A program made the translations under genes and the position numbers. From the NCBI GenBank assembly GCA_011799875.1, contig JAAAXO010000328.1, positions 274,493-338,492 of the forward strand: a DNA stretch of 64,000 bases. Reading direction: 5' to 3'. A model generated the notes under the pieces. It did no database searches and was not told the origin of the DNA. It saw nothing but the letters and a program-made list of their open reading frames with translations. Source of the DNA: Thinopyrum elongatum. Its lineage: Eukaryota > Streptophyta > Magnoliopsida > Poales > Poaceae. Shown here piece by piece: positions 1 through 10,384 of this stretch (the first letter of the stretch is position 1; each line of letters starts with the position of its first letter).

Positions 1-269
1 CTGTTCGATCTGTTGTATCCCTGTTTGTGCTAGCCATCTTATGGCACCTTGTTTAACCTATGTCTATACTCAGATATTGTTGCTTCCGCTGACTCCTCTT
101 TGATCGAGCATTTGTATTCGAGCCCTCGTGGCCCCTGGCTTGTATTATGATGCTTGTATGACTTATTTATGTTTTAGAGTTGTGTTGTGATATCTTCCCG
201 TGAGTCCCTGATCTTGATCGTACACGTTTGCGTGCATGATTAGTGTACGATCGAGCCGGGGGCGCCACA
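1..269 (+). mobile_element. 3' terminal fragment of a plus-strand Ty3/gypsy-type LTR
   Basis: This stretch is a diverged reverse-complement relative of 7937 to about 8170, the 3' end of the minus-strand element's LTR. Over the last ~110 bases I count roughly a dozen differences; further out the match weakens. It therefore reads as an LTR 3' end in plus orientation. It ends with GGGGGCGCCACA at 258-269, matching the GGGGGCGTCACA terminus of the other element, so the conserved CA end falls at 268-269. The next base begins a truncated LTR in the opposite orientation. The simplest reading is a related retrotransposon, mostly off the left edge, that inserted into that LTR. No coding sequence is present. 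Confidence 0.8.
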
Positions 270-1338
270 ATCGATCGGGATACAACTCCGAGTGTCCTTT
301 ACCGTAGGACCGGCTATCGATAGAAATGTTCTTCCCTGCAGGGGTGCACCAACTTACCCATCATGCTCGCTTAACTCCGGCCGGACACACTTTCCTGGGT
401 CATGCCCGGCCTCGGCCATACAACACATCGCAACCCTACCTACGGCTCAGCAGAGAGGTCCCCGTCGGTCTACATCCTAAGCGCTCAGAGGTCTTGGGCC
501 ATCGCCCTGTGCACTCCGAGTCGTTGCGTGCAGGGGGAAGCCAGGCACCAGGGGGGCGCCGGTCCGTCCCGGCCGCAATGCTGAACTGGACGTCTGACAG
601 AACTTTCGGCTGATGCTACGATGCAGAACGCCCATACTATGCCCACGTGATGGTTAGTGCTATCAGACCAGAGGCCTGCTCGGATCAAATATCCAAATCG
701 TAAGTGGCCTAAGGGCTTGCGGAAAACGAGCAGAGACTCACGAAAGATGTGACCCCGTCGCCCCGTCTCGAGGACTTGCTGCAAGGGCTAAGAATGCCCG
801 GCCGCGCCTCGTATTCATCACTCGGGCACCATCCAGGTCAACCCGTCTCGTAAAAGACTGTCGGGAACTCAGGTCCACCTCTACTGGGTGGTACCGCCTG
901 TCCCTTCAGTCCTGTAGTAAAAGTAACTTCCTCGGGTCCCCCTTCGGGGCCGACCCGTCTCTATCAAGGTTCAGCAGTAAAGTCACAGGTCTTCAATCCC
1001 GTTGATCGGGTCTTCTGATAATCCAGCGGGGCAACAAGGATCAAAGTGGGGTCCTCTAGTGGGTCTCTAACCATCCTATACTAAGCAGTTTAGGATAAGC
1101 AGGTAAGTATCAATGGTAGGTTACAATAAACAGGCTATGCATCAGAATAGGAGCAAACAGTAACAGTAGCAAATTCTAATGCAAGCATGAGAATATAGAA
1201 TGGGCAATATCGGGATGATCAAAGGGGGGGGCTTGCCTGGTTGCTCGGCGGCAAGGGCCAGGTCTTCGGTACTGGAACCAATCACCGGAGCTGCGTCGGC
1301 ACCGGGCTCTATCGAGAGAGAAGAGGGGGAGGAAACAG

Positions 1339-1348
1339 TATAAATATA
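1339..1348 (-). promoter_or_regulatory. possible TATA element of the LTR (truncated copy)
   Basis: The minus strand reads TATATTTATA, followed by a pyrimidine-rich stretch (TTTCCTCCCCCTCTTCTCTC) about 5-25 bases downstream, an arrangement like a plant core promoter with a Y patch. However, the plus strand reads TATAAATA, the better canonical TATA box, so the element could equally be antisense or chance. The second copy is at 9819-9828. Confidence 0.25.
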
Positions 1349-1669
1349 AAGCAAACAAGAGCAACACAAAGTACGACATGACAATGTGCAGTGCCGGGTG
1401 TGTCCTAACATATGGTTGCACGTCACTCAGGAAGGAGGAATCCATCCGGGAATGTTTTCCCGGTTCCGGACATTTGTCAAACAGATGACCGGAGAGGAAC
1501 GGTTGTATGTTCGGATAGTTAGAGACGTGTGGCGGACAAACGGACCGCATATTCAGATTCATCTCGTCGTCCTGAGTAACTTTCATGTACAAAGTTTTTC
1601 GATGTGAGCTATGGATTAATTTATATGATTTATTAAAGTTTTATAGCATTTTAGGAATTACTTAAAACG

Positions 1670-1733
1670 TTGACTAAGTCAAATGGTCCAGTCAGCGCTG
1701 ACTAGGTCAAAGTTGACCAGTCAACTGGGTCAA
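1670..1733. promoter_or_regulatory. W-box (TTGACY) cluster in the truncated LTR
   Basis: Six TTGACC/TTGACT cores occur in 64 bases, on both strands. The plus-strand cores start at 1670 and 1713; the reverse-strand cores lie at 1677-1682, 1705-1710, 1719-1724 and 1728-1733. TTGACY is the known core site of plant WRKY transcription factors. The density far exceeds chance. It lies upstream, in element orientation, of the possible TATA element. A regulatory role is inference; the same cluster is at 10150-10213. Confidence 0.4.
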
Positions 1734-1904
1734 GGGGACCCACATGTCATAGTCATAATTTAACTAAAACAGGGTTAGTTAGCTTAACTAGATGATTAGG
1801 TTAACTAGGTTTAATTAGTTTAGCAAAGCAGAATTAATTAACTTAATTAATCCAGTAATTAATTAATTATTTATATTATTTTAAACTATTTTTTTTTAAA
1901 TAGG

Positions 1905-2720
1905 GGCACTGGGCCCCACTGGTCAGGCAGTGGCCGGACATGTCTGGGGCCACTGCCATGGCCACTGGACAATGTCCAGCAGGGGAGGGGCAGCGCCCGC
2001 GGCGCCAGAGGCCAGGCGGCGCCCGTAGGGCGGGCGAGGCCGTGAGGGGGCGGGGTGGCCAGGCCGCCGGTGGTCGCGGCCGGCGCCGGAGTTGCCGGGC
2101 CGGAGGCAGGGGCGGAGCGGTGGCGGGCACGAGCGGGGCAGGCGAGGCGGGGGTGAGCGCGTGCGCGGGCCAGAGGAGGCAAGCGGGCACCGCGGCCGGG
2201 CGGCGGCCAGAGCACGCCGAGGCGCGCCCGAGCGCGCGCGCGGCGGGGCAGCGGAGAGCGACGAGTGGGCAAAGGGGGGAAGAGCGGGGCGGCGAGCGGC
2301 TCACATGGGGCTGAAGAGGGGGCGACGGCGGTGGTGGTTGGGGAGGCCGTTGAGGCGGCGGGCGGCAGGGCCGGCCGACGGTGCGGGCGCGGGGCGCCGG
2401 AGCTGGCGTCGGGCGGCGGGGTCGGGAACGGCTCCTGCTGGGGGCGGTCCGGTGGAGAAGAAGGACGAGGACGGGCGCCGGCGTCGGGGAGCGTGGCGGC
2501 GCGGTCGCCGGGATCGCCGGGCGACGGTGGAGCGGCGGGCGGCGGCGGCCTCCTCCCGTCACATCCATCGCGGACAGAGGAGATGGGGGGGAGTGGGGGG
2601 GGGGTGGTGGGGCTAGGGTGGTGTTGGTGTGGGGGGGGGGGAGATATGGGGATGGGGGTGCGCCGGCCAGGGAGGCCGTGGCCCAGTTGGGCCGCCGGGG
2701 GGGGGGGGGGAAGAGGGGGG
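1905..2720 (-). other. GC-rich island with G-runs inside the truncated LTR
   Basis: About 800 bases of extremely GC-rich sequence are bounded sharply by AT-rich DNA on both sides. The end near 2580-2720 carries several runs of 8 or more G on the plus strand. Every frame is open for long stretches because stop codons are rare at this composition. The predicted peptides are Pro/Arg/Ala or Gly/Arg-rich low complexity without a recognisable domain, and I do not call a gene. It could be a promoter-proximal part of the LTR or an old captured genic fragment. Confidence 0.6.
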
Positions 2721-3205
2721 TTTGCTCCTTTTTTTATTTTTCTGTTTTGCTTTTCTTTTATCCTTTTCTTTTTATTTAACCACAGCTCCTATTTAGCAAA
2801 TAGTTAGGGCTCTATATGAATTTTGTAAAACTTAGGAATTACTCCAACAAATACTAGGCAATACCTACCACTACCAAAAATTGGTTTGGTGAAAATAGGA
2901 GCTCCCACAATTTTTATAATAATTAATATGCATTAATCCTTACTGTTTTAATTATGTTAGAGCCACCTAATTAATTTATTAATCGTTGGTTTCAATTTTA
3001 GAATAGTCTCTGCAATATTTGCCACTTAATGAACAATTTAGTTTTCATGTTGGTCAACTTTTATATTTCACTTTCATTTAAATTTGAATTTTGACTTAGG
3101 AGTTGAAAAGCATTATGATGCAAATGATGATCATGCACTGTTAATCATGCTGACTTGGCATTGTCAAAAGGGTGATTACTGTAGTTAACCACTGGGGGTG
3201 TTACA

Positions 3206-3580
3206 TAGGGCTAGGGTTTAGATTTTAGAGTTTAGGGTTAGGTTTCATGGTTTGAACCTTTAGTGTTTACTGTTTAGAATAGAGTGTCAAACGTTTTAAG
3301 TCCTGGGTTTAGGGTTTCGGACAATTTTTTAAATTGACAAAATTGCAAAGGGAAAATAGAGTTTTTGGACGTTTTTAGGGTTTAGGGCTAGGGTTTAGAT
3401 TTCAGAGTTTAGGGTTAGGTTTTATGGTTTGAACCTTTAGTGTTTACTGTTTAGAATAGAGTTTCAGACGTTTTAAGTCCCGGGTTTAGGGTTTAGGACA
3501 ATTTTTTAAAATCACAAAATAAAAAAGGGAAAATCGAGTTTTTGGACGTTTTAGATGTTTTTAGGGTTTAGGGCTAGGGT
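3206..3580 (+). repeat. two-monomer satellite island between LTR copy and gag-pol
   Basis: Two telomere-motif satellite monomers (3208-3384 and 3385-3570) plus ten bases of a third. The first matches the first monomer to the right of the other LTR (11673-11846), including the unusual loss of one TTTTAGACG subrepeat. The second appears identical to the fourth monomer there (12218-12403), sharing the rare GGGAAAATCGAG variant and an A-rich run. The two monomers between these in the right-hand array (11847-12217, exactly 371 bases) have no counterpart. At about 3580/3581 the satellite is fused directly to pol sequence. Confidence 0.9.
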
Positions 3581-6500
3581 TCGACACTTACGTCCATAGA
3601 GTACTTCAAAGGGGGCCATTTTCAGACTAGCTTGATAGCTGTTGTTATAAGAGAACTCGGCATACGGAAGAGATTCTTCCCACTTCTTGCCGAAAGAAAT
3701 AACACAAGCTCGTAGCATGTCTTCAAGCACTTGGTTGACTCGTTCGACTTGGCCTTGGGATTGAGGATGATAAGCTGAACTCCGGGTGATATGAGTTCCC
3801 ATAGCCTTTTGAAAACTTTCCCAGAAATGACCAGTGAATATGCTGCCACGGTCTGAACTGATCTCTTTCGGGATACCGTGGAGTGAAACAATTCTGGAGA
3901 TATATAACTCTGCTAACTGACTAGCAGTGATCGTCTCCTTGACAGGCAGAAAGTGTGCAACTTTGGAGAGTTGGTCGACGACGACAAGAATAGCGTCGTG
4001 ACCCTTCTGTGACCTGGGAAGTCCTGTAATGAAATCCATCTGAACCTTATCCCATTTCCATAGAGGAATAGGCAACGGTTGCAGGATTTCAGCAGGCTTC
4101 TGATGTTCTGCTTTAACGCGACGACACACATCACATTCAGCAACATAACGAGCAATGTCCTGCTTCATTCTAGACCACCAGTATCTTTGACGGAGATCAC
4201 GATACATTTTGGTGCTACCCGGATGAATAGACAGTGGGGTATCATGGGCCTCCTTCATGACTTTGTCAGTCATAAGCTCGAAGCGAGGTACGACAATGCG
4301 GTCTCTGAAATACAAGGTTCCATCTTCAGACAGCGAGAAATCCCTGTACTTTTCAAGGTGAAGATCTTTCTTCATCAAATCAACTTCAGCATCTTTAGCT
4401 TGCGCATTCTTAACAGCATTCTCAAGATCTGGTTGTATCACAAGGATATTAAGAGGACCCTGTGGAACAATACGCAGATTCAGCTTGCACAGTTCTTCAA
4501 AAAGACGAGGTTGAGCTCGCCTAACCATGAGGTTGTCGCAATAGGACTTGCGGCTTAAGGCATCAGCCATTACATTAGCCTTGCCAGGGGTATAAGAAAT
4601 ACCCAAATCATAGTCTGCAATGGTCTCCATCCATCTTTGCTGACGGAGGTTCAGAGATGGCTGAGTGAACAAGTACTTCAGACTTTTATGATCCGTGTAT
4701 ATCTTGCAACGATTACCGAGAAGGTAATGTCGCCACAACTGCAGTGCATAGATGACAGCAGCTAGTTCTAGATCATGTACCGGATAATTCTCTTCATGTG
4801 GGCGCAATTGATGAGAGCCATAAGCAATCACTTTACGCTCTTGCATTAGGATACAGCCTAATCCTTCACGGGATGCGTCACAATAGATCACGAAGTCTTT
4901 GCGAGAATCTGGAGGAGCAAGAACTGGAGCAGAAGTTAGCTTGTCTTTGAGTGTTTGAAAACTTTCCTGACATTTTTCTGTCCATTCAAACTTAACGCCC
5001 TTGTGAAGCAGATCAGTCAAAGGCTTAGCAATCTTTGAGAAATTCTCGACAAAACCACGGCAATAGCTTGCGAGGCCGAGAAAACTTCTCACTTGCTTGA
5101 CGTTCTTCGGAGGAGTCCAGTCCAGAATAGCCTGAACTCGTTCTGGGTTAACGGCAATGCCATCCTTGGAAATCACATGGCCGAGGTATGCCACTTCAGA
5201 CAACCAGAATTCACATTTAGAATATTTGGCATACAGTTGGTGTTCTCGAAGTCTTTCCAGTACCAGACGGAGGTGTTCGGCATGTTCTTCTTTATTCTTC
5301 GAATAAACCAGAATATCATCCAGATAAACCACGACGAATTTGTCGAGATAATCGATGAAGATATAATTCATTAGACGGGAGAATGTGGCTGGAGCATTTG
5401 TTAAGCCAAATGACATGACAGTGTACTCATAAGAACCATAGCGAGTAACAAATGCAGTCTTCGGAATATCCTCTTCACGAACACGGATCTGATGGTAACC
5501 CAACCTCAAATCAAGTTTAGAGAATACCGATGATCGAGTAAGTTGATCATACAAATCATTGATCCGAGGAAGCGGATATTTATTCTGAATGGTGGCTTGG
5601 TTAATGGGCCGATAATCCTGAACCAATCGGTTAGTTCCATCCTTCTTCTTAACGAAGAGTGAAGGTGCTCCCCAAGCAGAGGAACTGGGGCGGATGAAAC
5701 CTTTCTTAAGTGACGTGTCAATTTCTTCCTTAAGCTCAAGAAGATGATGCGGAGGCATCTTATAAGGACGCTTCGCAATAGGAGTAGTGCCTGGTTTCAA
5801 GTCAATGACAAACTCAACAGCTCTAGCAGGGGGTATTCCTGGAAGTTCTTCTGGAAAGACGTCTTGAAAATCACGAACAACTGGAACGTCCTCGATGCCT
5901 TCAAGAGGTGAGGCATTCAATGCATTCAGAACATAAATCTGGCTCTTAGCATCCTGAGCTATTCGGGCTGAGTATTTGACTGTCTGGCCAGAAGGGTGAG
6001 TGAGCTGGACTTTCTTAGTGGCACAGTCAATCAAAGCATTGTGGGCGGTCAACCAGTCCATACCGAGAATGATGTCTATGTCGGAAGGTCCAAGAGCAAT
6101 AAGGGAAGCAGAGAACATCAACCCTTCAATTTTGATCTGATTGTTGTGACTTACCATCTTGGTTTGCCACCTGGAACAGGGAGTGATAATCTCTAATGGT
6201 GTGGGCAATAACTCTAGAGGTAGCTCATGTCGCTGAGCAAATTGTTGAGACACAAAGGAATGTGATGCTCCGGAATCAAAGAGAACAGAAGCTGTAACTG
6301 AATTAACTAACAGAGTTCCCATCACGATTTTTGGAGACTCACGAGCTTCTCCCATTTTGACGTTAGTGACCTGGCCTCGGTCCATAGCAGACATCCTGGC
6401 CTTACGATTTCTGCATCGATGGGTTCGATGGCCCTTCGTACGACCATCAGGGGGACATGGTGCATCCTGAGGAGAAGCCATAACATTAGGCGGTCCATCA

Positions 6501-7318
6501 TGAACCGTTAGTTGTCTCGACGGTGAAGGCAGGCGAGGTGCAACATATGACGGCCTTGGGGTTGGAGCAGGTCGGTGGTAAACATTGTGTGGGATCCAGA
6601 CTCGACGTTTCTGAACAGGCTGACCCGAAGATGAGCCTACTTCACGAGTGCACTTGAGCGACTCCTGGCATTCAGTCAGAGCTGTTTCAATTCGGAAAGA
6701 TTTGCTGACAAGCGTTGCGAAGTCTGTGCAATCAAGGACTGCAAGTGCGAGTTTTATGTCAGTACGGAGTCCTTCACGGAATTTCTCCTGCTTGCGGGCG
6801 TCAGTGTCAATGTCATCCTCAGCATAGCGGGATAACTCGAGAAATTTCCTCTGATATTCATCCACAGTCATTGTGCCCTGTGTGAGTTTGCGAAACTGCT
6901 GCTTCTTCTGATCTATCAGACCTTGAGGAATGTACCGTGCACAAAAAGCTGACTGAAATTCCTGCCAAGTGGCTACTGTTTCTGCAGGCAACATACCCTT
7001 GTGGCTTTCCCACCATTGGGCAGCTGGACCCTTTAAGTGGAATGTCGCAAAGGTGACATAACTGGCAGGGGCAACATTAGCTGACTCCATCTCAAACAGG
7101 ATGTCACGAAGCCAATCATCAGCATCCATAGGATTGGTGGAGTTGCGGAAAACGGATGGATTGAGGCGCACAAATTCTGGCAGAGTTATTGGAGCAGACT
7201 GTTGCTGAGCATTCTGAGTTGGAAACTGAGCCAACACTCCGGTCATAAACTGACGGTTGAGTTCAAACTGCTGCATCATTGCGGCAATATAGGGTGGAGG
7301 TGGAGGATCGTCAGCCAT
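3551..7318 (-). CDS. gag-pol: Ty3/gypsy gag-pol polyprotein, truncated in the integrase C-terminal region
   Basis: This single frame of 1,255 residues encodes a retrotransposon polyprotein for capsid formation, reverse transcription and integration. In order: a gag capsid domain around residues 90-190; a degenerate zinc knuckle around 288-302; an aspartic protease with DSG at 348-350; reverse transcriptase with catalytic Asp 603 and YLDD at 665-668; RNase H with Asp 814, Glu 851, Asp 876 and Asp 919; an integrase zinc-binding domain with His 1025, His 1032, Cys 1062 and Cys 1065; and a core with Asp 1095, Asp 1156 and Glu 1192, spaced D60D35E. The order protease-RT-RNase H-integrase defines Ty3/gypsy. 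Homology ends just after the YGRKCR motif (1241-1246). About nine residues and the stop come from satellite DNA, so the rest of the integrase C-terminus and any chromodomain are lost. I chose the start at [10 protein letters not shown] because it opens the frame after the leader and PBS. No frameshift or premature stop interrupts the retained part, suggesting a young insertion. The product is probably non-functional. Confidence 0.95.
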   Translation of the reverse strand: MADDPPPPPYIAAMMQQFELNRQFMTGVLAQFPTQNAQQQSAPITLPEFVRLNPSVFRNSTNPMDADDWLRDILFEMESANVAPASYVTFATFHLKGPAAQWWESHKGMLPAETVATWQEFQSAFCARYIPQGLIDQKKQQFRKLTQGTMTVDEYQRKFLELSRYAEDDIDTDARKQEKFREGLRTDIKLALAVLDCTDFATLVSKSFRIETALTECQESLKCTREVGSSSGQPVQKRRVWIPHNVYHRPAPTPRPSYVAPRLPSPSRQLTVHDGPPNVMASPQDAPCPPDGRTKGHRTHRCRNRKARMSAMDRGQVTNVKMGEARESPKIVMGTLLVNSVTASVLFDSGASHSFVSQQFAQRHELPLELLPTPLEIITPCSRWQTKMVSHNNQIKIEGLMFSASLIALGPSDIDIILGMDWLTAHNALIDCATKKVQLTHPSGQTVKYSARIAQDAKSQIYVLNALNASPLEGIEDVPVVRDFQDVFPEELPGIPPARAVEFVIDLKPGTTPIAKRPYKMPPHHLLELKEEIDTSLKKGFIRPSSSAWGAPSLFVKKKDGTNRLVQDYRPINQATIQNKYPLPRINDLYDQLTRSSVFSKLDLRLGYHQIRVREEDIPKTAFVTRYGSYEYTVMSFGLTNAPATFSRLMNYIFIDYLDKFVVVYLDDILVYSKNKEEHAEHLRLVLERLREHQLYAKYSKCEFWLSEVAYLGHVISKDGIAVNPERVQAILDWTPPKNVKQVRSFLGLASYCRGFVENFSKIAKPLTDLLHKGVKFEWTEKCQESFQTLKDKLTSAPVLAPPDSRKDFVIYCDASREGLGCILMQERKVIAYGSHQLRPHEENYPVHDLELAAVIYALQLWRHYLLGNRCKIYTDHKSLKYLFTQPSLNLRQQRWMETIADYDLGISYTPGKANVMADALSRKSYCDNLMVRRAQPRLFEELCKLNLRIVPQGPLNILVIQPDLENAVKNAQAKDAEVDLMKKDLHLEKYRDFSLSEDGTLYFRDRIVVPRFELMTDKVMKEAHDTPLSIHPGSTKMYRDLRQRYWWSRMKQDIARYVAECDVCRRVKAEHQKPAEILQPLPIPLWKWDKVQMDFITGLPRSQKGHDAILVVVDQLSKVAHFLPVKETITASQLAELYISRIVSLHGIPKEISSDRGSIFTGHFWESFQKAMGTHITRSSAYHPQSQGQVERVNQVLEDMLRACVISFGKKWEESLPYAEFSYNNSYQASLKMAPFEVLYGRKCRTLALNPKNI

Positions 7319-7920
7319 CCGGCCAAATCAACAGGGGCAGTTTAGCAAGTAAAACTGCATATGTATGGAATTATTCATGAAGTAACACGCACGACAGAAG
7401 GAAGTGCAATAGATACTTCATCATAGTCACACCAGACATTCAAATCCACACATAGTCTCGATTACGAACCGGCATTACGACAGCTGAAAAGAGAAGGCTA
7501 GACAACTAGGCAGCGCGCAGGCACGCGATATAGAAGTACACAACGAGACATAGCAAAGGCTACATCAACGTCGGAGAAAACTGACGGAGCGAGGAATCTG
7601 CAAGTGACAACACAGGGTGCCCTCGATAAAAGGATCCTGTAAGCAGAACCTGGCCCAAAATCTTGAAGCAAGGGGGGATATTTTCAGAACTCCGGGTGGA
7701 TGTGATCACGAGAGCTTAATGTTGGAGTTAGTAAAATCATTTAACCCGAATAGAAGAGAGGTCAGAGTCCCAGAGTAAAGGTCGAGGAGTAAAAGATCCT
7801 AATACCACCCAATTGGCGACGTGGGCCCGTAAGCCACACAGCCAAGTTAGTAAAATAGTTTTCCGGTTTCTAGACTCAACTTCGGCCAAGGAGTTGGAAA
7901 GGGGATTCCTACAGGCAGTC
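7319..7920 (-). other. retrotransposon 5' leader between PBS and gag
   Basis: About 600 bases separate the primer binding site from the gag start codon, a usual position for the untranslated leader and packaging signal of an LTR retrotransposon. I see no conserved motif and no convincing ORF. A 77-codon minus-strand frame running from 7970 to 7737 crosses the LTR edge and the PBS and is not a gene. Confidence 0.6.
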
Positions 7921-7933
7921 GGCTCTGATACCA
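7921..7933 (-). promoter_or_regulatory. primer binding site for initiator methionine tRNA
   Basis: The minus strand reads TGGTATCAGAGCC three bases (AGT) after the LTR end. TGGTATCAGAGC is the established complement of the 3' end of plant initiator Met-tRNA, used to prime minus-strand DNA synthesis by many plant LTR elements. Its position immediately inside the LTR confirms orientation and fixes the LTR boundary at 7937. Confidence 0.93.
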
Positions 7934-8587
7934 ACTTGTGACGCCCCCGGCCCGATCGTGCACTAATCATACACGCAAATGCACACGATCAAGCCTAAGG
8001 ACTCACGGGAAGATATCACAACACAACTCTAAAACATAAATAAAGTCATACTAGCTTTATATTACAAGCCAGGGGCCTCGAGGGCTCGAATACATAAGCT
8101 TGCGAACAAGCGTCAGCGGAAGCATCAGATATCTGAGTACAGATATGAAATAGAAACAGAAAGGCCTTTAGAAAGGCGGGGCAAAATAAAAAACTACGAT
8201 CAAAAGGCGCAGGCCTCCTGCCTGGGACCCTCCGATCCTACTCCTGGTCGTCAGTCAACTCATAGTAGTATCCATCCTCTGGGTAGTAGTAGTAGCGATC
8301 GTCGGCAGGGCAACTGTCTCAGGGGCTCCGTCATCTTGGTCACGACAAACGGATATGGGGAGAAAAGGAAAACAAAGCAACCGTGAGTACTCAGAAGTAC
8401 TCAGCAAGCAAGGATCTACACTACATATGCAACATTTTCAAGGGGAGGCTGTATATGTGGACTGGGCTGCAGAAATGCCAGAATAGAGAGAAGGCCTAGT
8501 CCTATCGAAGACTAGCATCTTCAGCGGTCTTGCAGCAGTAGAAGAGAGTAGAACAGTACAATATAATGTAGTAGTATCATTAAGTCT

Positions 8588-8709
8588 CAACCTCACCCAG
8601 AGATCCTTTCTCGACTCCCTGCGAGAAAGCAATCCCAGAGCCATAAAGTCATCAACCTCGCCCAGAGATCCCTTCTCGACTCCCTGCGAGAAGCAATCCC
8701 AGAGCCATA
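8588..8709. repeat. 65-bp tandem duplication inside the LTR
   Basis: Two copies at a period of 65 bases (8588-8645 and 8653-8709) share a segment ending AATCCCAGAGCCATA and containing CTCGACTCCCTGCGAG, a near-palindromic core. Copies differ by a few substitutions and one A insertion. The region is missing from the truncated LTR copy, so its age relative to the duplication cannot be judged here. Confidence 0.8.
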
Positions 8710-9818
8710 CAGTATCCAGGTCTCGTCACAGGTATCCAGTTCTAGTTGTATCGATCGGGATACAACTCCGAGTGTCCTTTACCGTAGGACCGGCTATCGA
8801 TAGAAATGTTCTTCCCTGCAGGGGTGCACCAACTTACCCATCACGCTCGCTTAACTCCGGCCGGACACACTTTCCTGGGTCATGCCCGGCCTCGGCCATA
8901 CAACACATCGCAACCCTACCTACGGCTCAGCAGAGAGGTCCCCGTCGGTCTACATCCTAAGCGCTCAGAGGTCTTGGGCCATCGCCCTGTGCACTCCGAG
9001 TCGTTGCGTGCAGGGGGAAGCCAGGCACCAGGGGGGCGCCGGTCCGTCCCGGCCGCAATGCTGAACTGGACGTCTGACAGAACTTTCGGCTGATGCTACG
9101 ATGCAGAACGCCCATACTATGCCCACGTGATGGTTAGTGCTATCAGACCAGAGGCCTGCTCGGATCAAATATCCAAATCGTAAGTGGCCTAAGGGCTTGC
9201 GGAAAACGAGCAGAGACTCACGAAAGATGTGACCCCGTCGCCCCGTCTCGAGGACTTGCTGCAAGGGCTAAGAATGCCCGGCCGCGCCTCGTATTCATCA
9301 CTCGGGCACCATCCAGGTCAACCCGTCTCGTAAAAGACTGTCGGGAACTCAGGTCCACCTCTACTGGGTGGTACCGCCTGTCCCTTCAGTCCTGTAGTAA
9401 AAGTAACTTCCTCGGGTCCCCCTTCGGGGCCGACCCGTCTCTATCAAGGTTCAGCAGTAAAGTCACAGGTCTTCAATCCCGTTGATCGGGTCTTCTGATA
9501 ATCCAGCGGGGCAACAAGGATCAAAGTGGGGTCCTCTAGTGGGTCTCTACCCATCCTATACTAAGCAGTTTAGGATAAGCAGGTAAGTATCAATGGCAGG
9601 TTACAATAAACAGGCTATGCATCAGAATAGGAGCAAACAGTAACAGTAGCAAATTCTAATGCAAGCATGAGAATATAGAATGGGCGATATCGGGATGATC
9701 AAAGGGGGGGGCTTGCCTGGTTGCTCGGCGGCAAGGGCAAGGTCTTCGGTACTGGAACCAATCACCGGAGCTGCGTCGGCACCGGGCTCTATCGAGAGAG
9801 AAGAGGGGGAGGAAACAG

Positions 9819-9828
9819 TATAAATATA
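9819..9828 (-). promoter_or_regulatory. possible TATA element of the 5' LTR
   Basis: The minus strand reads TATATTTATA, with a pyrimidine-rich tract at about 9814-9795 just downstream. If real, transcription would start near 9790, giving a U3 of about 1.9 kb and an R-U5 of about 1.85 kb. The plus-strand reading TATAAATA is more canonical, so direction is uncertain. Confidence 0.25.
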
Positions 9829-10149
9829 AAGCAAACAAGAGCAACACAAAGTACGACATGACAATGTGCAGTGCCGGGTGTGTCCTAACATATGGTTGCA
9901 CGTCACTCAGGAAGGAGGAATCCATCCGGGAATGTTTTCCCGGTTCCGGACATTTGTCAAACAGATGACCGGAGAGGAACGGTTGTATGTTCGGATAGTT
10001 AGAGACGTGTGGCGGACGAACGGACCGCGTATTCAGATTCATCTCGTCGTCCTGAGTAACTTTCATGTACAAAGTTTTTCGATGTGAGCTATGGATTAAT
10101 TTATATGATTTATTAAAGTTTTATAGCATTTTAGGAATTACTTAAAACG

Positions 10150-10213
10150 TTGACTAAGTCAAATGGTCCAGTCAGCGCTGACTAGGTCAAAGTTGACCAG
10201 TCAACTGGGTCAA
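10150..10213. promoter_or_regulatory. W-box (TTGACY) cluster in the complete LTR
   Basis: Same six-core cluster as in the truncated copy at an exact offset of 8,480, including the paired GTTGACC and AGTCAAC cores. WRKY factors bind TTGACY in defence and stress promoters, and some plant LTRs are known to be stress-inducible. Whether this LTR is so regulated is inference. Confidence 0.4.
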
Positions 10214-10384
10214 GGGGACCCACATGTCATAGTCATAATTTAACTAAAACAGGGTTAGTTAGCTTAACTAGATGATTAGGTTAACTAGGTTTAATTAGTT
10301 TAGCAAAGCAGAATTAATTAACTTAATTAATCCAGTAATTAATTAACTATTTATATTATTTTAAACTATTTTTTTTTTAAATAG

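Larger units (their letters stand above)
270..3205 (-). mobile_element. truncated minus-strand LTR copy of the same gypsy family
   Basis: This is a near-identical direct copy of 8750-11670, at an offset of 8,480 at its left end. By eye about eight substitutions separate the copies over 270-1880. More indels occur in the GC-rich and homopolymer parts. Read on the minus strand it begins with TGTAACACCCCCAGTGG at 3205 and is cut off at 270, where an oppositely oriented LTR end abuts. About 810 bases of the LTR 3' part (equivalent to 7937-8749) are missing. The right flank is satellite DNA, not a polypurine tract and pol 3' end, so this is not in the normal 3' LTR position relative to the gag-pol to its right. 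Small ORFs here are shadows of non-coding LTR sequence. Confidence 0.88.

Noticed and set aside
1876..2616. Long overlapping ORFs on both strands in the LTR
   Set aside because: Stop codons are rare at this GC content; several frames are open at once and give low-complexity Pro/Arg/Ala- or Gly/Arg-rich peptides without a domain.
3551..3580. Native stop codon and C-terminus of the polyprotein
   Set aside because: The last residues and the stop are translated satellite sequence beyond the fusion point.
4079..4558. 159-codon plus-strand ORF inside pol
   Set aside because: Shadow on the opposite strand of the integrase/RNase H coding region, without independent features.
9656..10072. 138-codon minus-strand ORF with a hydrophobic stretch, also at 1176-1592
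   Set aside because: Its presence in both copies only reflects the near-identical LTR duplication. No recognised domain, and it overlaps another frame and the possible promoter.
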